DNA from: Rhizobium sp. ASV8
GTDB lineage: Bacteria; Pseudomonadota; Alphaproteobacteria; Rhizobiales; Rhizobiaceae
Length of the DNA: 64,000 nucleotides
Direction of reading: 5' to 3'
Assembly: GCF_016429255.1 (NCBI RefSeq)
Contig: NZ_JAELUG010000002.1
Span: 62,001 to 126,000 of the forward strand
Made by a program: the position numbers and the translations under genes. The notes beneath the pieces were generated by a model that did no database searches, was not told the origin of the DNA, and worked only from the letters and a program-made list of their open reading frames with translations. This document shows, in pieces, positions 62,009-64,000 of the stretch (the stretch's first letter is position 1; each line of letters opens with the position of its first letter).

Positions 62009-63418
62009 ATGGCCATCGGGAAACTCTTCATCGGGCGAAAAGTCCGGGAACTGCGTCTGGAACATGATGCGACACAAAGCCAGTTTGCCGAACGTCTCGG
62101 CATCTCGCTCAGCTATCTCAACCAGATCGAGAACAATCAGCGCCCCGTATCAGCCGCCGTCCTGCTCGCCCTTGCGGACAAGTACGGACTGGATATTGCC
62201 GAGCTGTCTACCGGCGAAACCGATCGGCTGATGTCGGCACTCACCGAAGCGCTCGGCGATCCCTTGTTCGAATCCTATTCGCCGACCTTGCAGGAGCTGA
62301 AACTGATCGCGCAGAATGCGCCAGGATTTGCCCGCGCGCTTGTCAGCTGCCACCAGGCCTATCGGCGCAATAGCGAACAGCTTGCCAGCCTCGACGACCG
62401 GCTCGGCCGTGCCGCAGCCCTCGAAGCGACGCCCTATGACGAGGTTCGCGACTTCTTTCACTATGTCGACAACTACGTGCAGGAACTCGACACCATGGCC
62501 GAAGCGCTCGCCGGCAAGCTCGGGCTGCAAGGCGGAGATGGCCAGCCGATCCTGACGGACTATCTGGACAGTCAATTCGGTATTCGCGTTGTGCACGGAC
62601 CATCCGCCATGAATGCGGTGCGCCGCTACGATCCGGCGGGGCGTGTGCTGACCCTCAACCCTTACGCCCCAGCTGAAACCCGAACGTTCCAGATGGCGGT
62701 ACAAACGGCGCAGCTCTACGCCAGCGAGGTCGTGGAAAGCATCGTTCGCCAGGCAGGCTTTCGCAGCGAAGAAGCCAGCGAGGTCTGTCGCATCGGCCTG
62801 CACAATTATTTCGCCGGCGCGCTTCTCATGCCCTATCAAAGCTTTCTGAAAACCGCCCGCGACCTTAGGCACGACATCGAGTTGCTGGCTGCCCGGTTCG
62901 GGACGTCGCTGGAGCAGGTCTGCCATCGGCTATCGACCTTGCAGCGCCCGGGCATGAAAGGGATACCGATCTTCTTTGCCCGCATCGACCGCGCCGGCAA
63001 CATTACCAAGCGCCACAGTGCCACCAAGCTGCAATTCGCACGCTTCGGAGCCGCCTGTCCGCTCTGGAACGCACACCAGGCCTTCGAGACACCGGGCCGC
63101 TTCATCCGCCAGCTCGCCGAGACGCCGGATGGCGCCCGCTATCTCTGTCTTGCCACGCATGTAAGCAAGGGCGTCGGCGGGTTTCGCACCCAACGGTCCA
63201 GCCATGCGCTGGCGCTGGGCTGCGAGATTTCCTATGCCAGCGCCTTCGTCTATGCCGACGATCTCAACGTCACCGACAAATCCGCCTTCGAACCGATCGG
63301 CATATCCTGTCGCATATGCGAGCGAAACAATTGCGCCAGCCGGGCCGTTCCGCCTTTGCGCCGCAGCATCTCCGTGGATCACAATGTCAGAGAGACGACG
63401 CCCTATCAGCTGTCGTAA
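62009..63418 (+). CDS. Short-chain fatty acyl-type transcriptional regulator (ScfR/PccR/RamB family)
   Basis: A 469-residue regulator. An XRE HTH (residues 9-62, with QSQFAERLGISLSYLNQIEN) is followed by a large ligand domain of the IrrE/RamB type (PYDEVRDFFHYVDNYVQELD) and a C-terminal region with conserved cysteines (SCRICERNNCASRAVPPL). Members bind acyl-CoA such as propionyl-CoA. The IrrE-like HEXXH protease motif is not seen. The start at MAIGKLF is chosen because the upstream frame covers the promoter. It is divergent from pccB and should control propionate use. Confidence 0.92.
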   Translation: MAIGKLFIGRKVRELRLEHDATQSQFAERLGISLSYLNQIENNQRPVSAAVLLALADKYGLDIAELSTGETDRLMSALTEALGDPLFESYSPTLQELKLIAQNAPGFARALVSCHQAYRRNSEQLASLDDRLGRAAALEATPYDEVRDFFHYVDNYVQELDTMAEALAGKLGLQGGDGQPILTDYLDSQFGIRVVHGPSAMNAVRRYDPAGRVLTLNPYAPAETRTFQMAVQTAQLYASEVVESIVRQAGFRSEEASEVCRIGLHNYFAGALLMPYQSFLKTARDLRHDIELLAARFGTSLEQVCHRLSTLQRPGMKGIPIFFARIDRAGNITKRHSATKLQFARFGAACPLWNAHQAFETPGRFIRQLAETPDGARYLCLATHVSKGVGGFRTQRSSHALALGCEISYASAFVYADDLNVTDKSAFEPIGISCRICERNNCASRAVPPLRRSISVDHNVRETTPYQLS

Positions 63419-63475
63419 GATCGACCTCGGCCGCAAGAAATAACAACGCTGCATTCCCAGAGCTTTCAATGGAGC

Positions 63476-64000
63476 TCAGGCTCGCACGGTCCCGATGTGC
63501 CGCAGCAAGGCGGCGCCGAACTTTCCATCGAGCAGCTCGGCTGGAAGAACATGCGGGCAAGCCGCACTGGCCGCCCGCAGGAGATCCACATCGCTCGACG
63601 TCTCCGATAGCTCTTCGCGCAGGACCGCACCTTGCGGATCGCTGACTTCATAGGCCGCTAAACCCTTTGCCCAGCGCTCCACATAGGCGATCCAGACTGC
63701 GATCGCAAAGGCGAAGGGCTCGAAATCCGTTCCGCGCTTCAGCGCGGCGAAGGCAGGAGCGATTATTCGTTGCGGCAGCTTTTGCGTGCCGTCCATCGCA
63801 ATCTGCGCCGTCGCATGGGCAATCGCGGGATTGGAGAAACGTGTCTTCAAAGTCTCGGCATAGGTTTCGAGATCGATGCCGAGTTGCCCTATCGCCATGG
63901 AGGCAGCCTGCAGATGCCGTGATACCATTTCACTCAAGCGCGGGTCGGCCATGACATCCCTGACGAAGGCTTTGCCGTGAAGACAGCCGGCGTAGGCGAT
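63476..64000 (-). CDS. Mannitol dehydrogenase family protein (5' part outside window)
   Basis: C-terminal 174 codons of a long-chain polyol dehydrogenase (mannitol/fructuronate reductase, UxuB family); the frame continues past the window end, and the full protein would be 470-500 residues. Typical of the C-terminal domain are GIDLETYAETLKTRFSNPAI, KLPQRIIAPAFAALKRGTDF and FAFAIAVWIAYVERWAKG. Oxidises D-mannitol, D-arabinitol or reduces fructuronate; the substrate cannot be told from this part. An ATG at 63952 is not the true start, since coding similarity runs on upstream (CLHGKAFVRDV). Converges on the regulator gene. Confidence 0.9.
   Translation of the reverse strand: MAYAGCLHGKAFVRDVMADPRLSEMVSRHLQAASMAIGQLGIDLETYAETLKTRFSNPAIAHATAQIAMDGTQKLPQRIIAPAFAALKRGTDFEPFAFAIAVWIAYVERWAKGLAAYEVSDPQGAVLREELSETSSDVDLLRAASAACPHVLPAELLDGKFGAALLRHIGTVRA

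Noticed and set aside
1..64000. tRNA, rRNA or CRISPR arrays
   Set aside because: Scanned by eye for CCA-ending cloverleaf patterns, conserved rRNA segments and regularly spaced identical repeats; none seen.

Overview
The window is about 64 kb of GC-rich DNA that reads as a chromosome, chromid or megaplasmid segment of an alphaproteobacterium of the Rhizobiaceae, most likely Rhizobium or a close relative. This rests on a hydroxyproline-type catabolic block, many ABC importers with their own regulators, a propionyl-CoA carboxylase/methylmalonyl-CoA mutase block with its short-chain fatty acyl regulator, a DUF1127 mini-protein next to a CCUCCUCCC hairpin RNA array, and copies of a rhizobial-type palindromic intergenic repeat. 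The species is an inference. I saw no rRNA, tRNA, CRISPR array, intact insertion sequence or phage.

Layout. 1-4.6 kb: aldehyde dehydrogenase (cut by the window start), Ldh2-family reductase, DHDPS-family lyase/deaminase and GntR regulator, most likely for hydroxyproline breakdown. 4.8-9.6 kb: small accessory genes (beta-propeller, TPR/winged-helix regulator, DUF899 protein, small membrane protein, ArsR-like regulator, phosphoesterase). 9.6-17.7 kb: LacI-controlled sugar ABC importer with a GH116-type glycosidase; two perfect 12-bp operators lie between the regulator and the operon. 17.9-22.6 kb: an FtsI-like penicillin-binding protein, OsmC, a glyoxalase-like protein and a quinone-oxidoreductase-like enzyme. 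22.9-28.3 kb: an AprA-like flavoprotein and a 2x[4Fe-4S] ferredoxin joined to a sulfonate/nitrate-type ABC importer. 28.4-37.2 kb: two-component system divergent from an RND pump, followed by a drug MFS. 37.3-44.0 kb: peptide-type ABC importer (fused double ATPase), a creatininase-family hydrolase and a MarR regulator. 44.2-50.0 kb: PAS-like MEKHLA protein, LysR regulator divergent from an EmrAB-type pump, and a class III nucleotidyl cyclase. 50.1-51.7 kb: mostly noncoding; palindromic repeat, a 95-residue protein, the CCUCCUCCC RNA array and DUF1127. 51.9-56.2 kb: hybrid histidine kinase divergent from a NarL-type response regulator, LysE exporter, DUF1194 protein. 56.2-63.4 kb: methylmalonyl-CoA mutase, PccA and PccB divergent from their regulator. 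The window ends inside a mannitol dehydrogenase-family gene.

The strongest noncoding signal is at 51.16-51.78 kb on the minus strand. Four hairpins each expose CCTCCTCCC (anti-Shine-Dalgarno) in the loop, and the last is an intrinsic terminator. A 20-bp box (17/20 identical) sits about 30 bp upstream of a -10-like hexamer both before this array and before the DUF1127 gene, which suggests one LysR-type activator controlling a small RNA and a small protein together. Other signals are a 21-bp perfect inverted repeat ahead of the RND pump, CTAT...ATAG sites shared by three promoters of the redox/sulfur-like region, and a 30-bp bipartite motif repeated before and after the EmrA-like gene.
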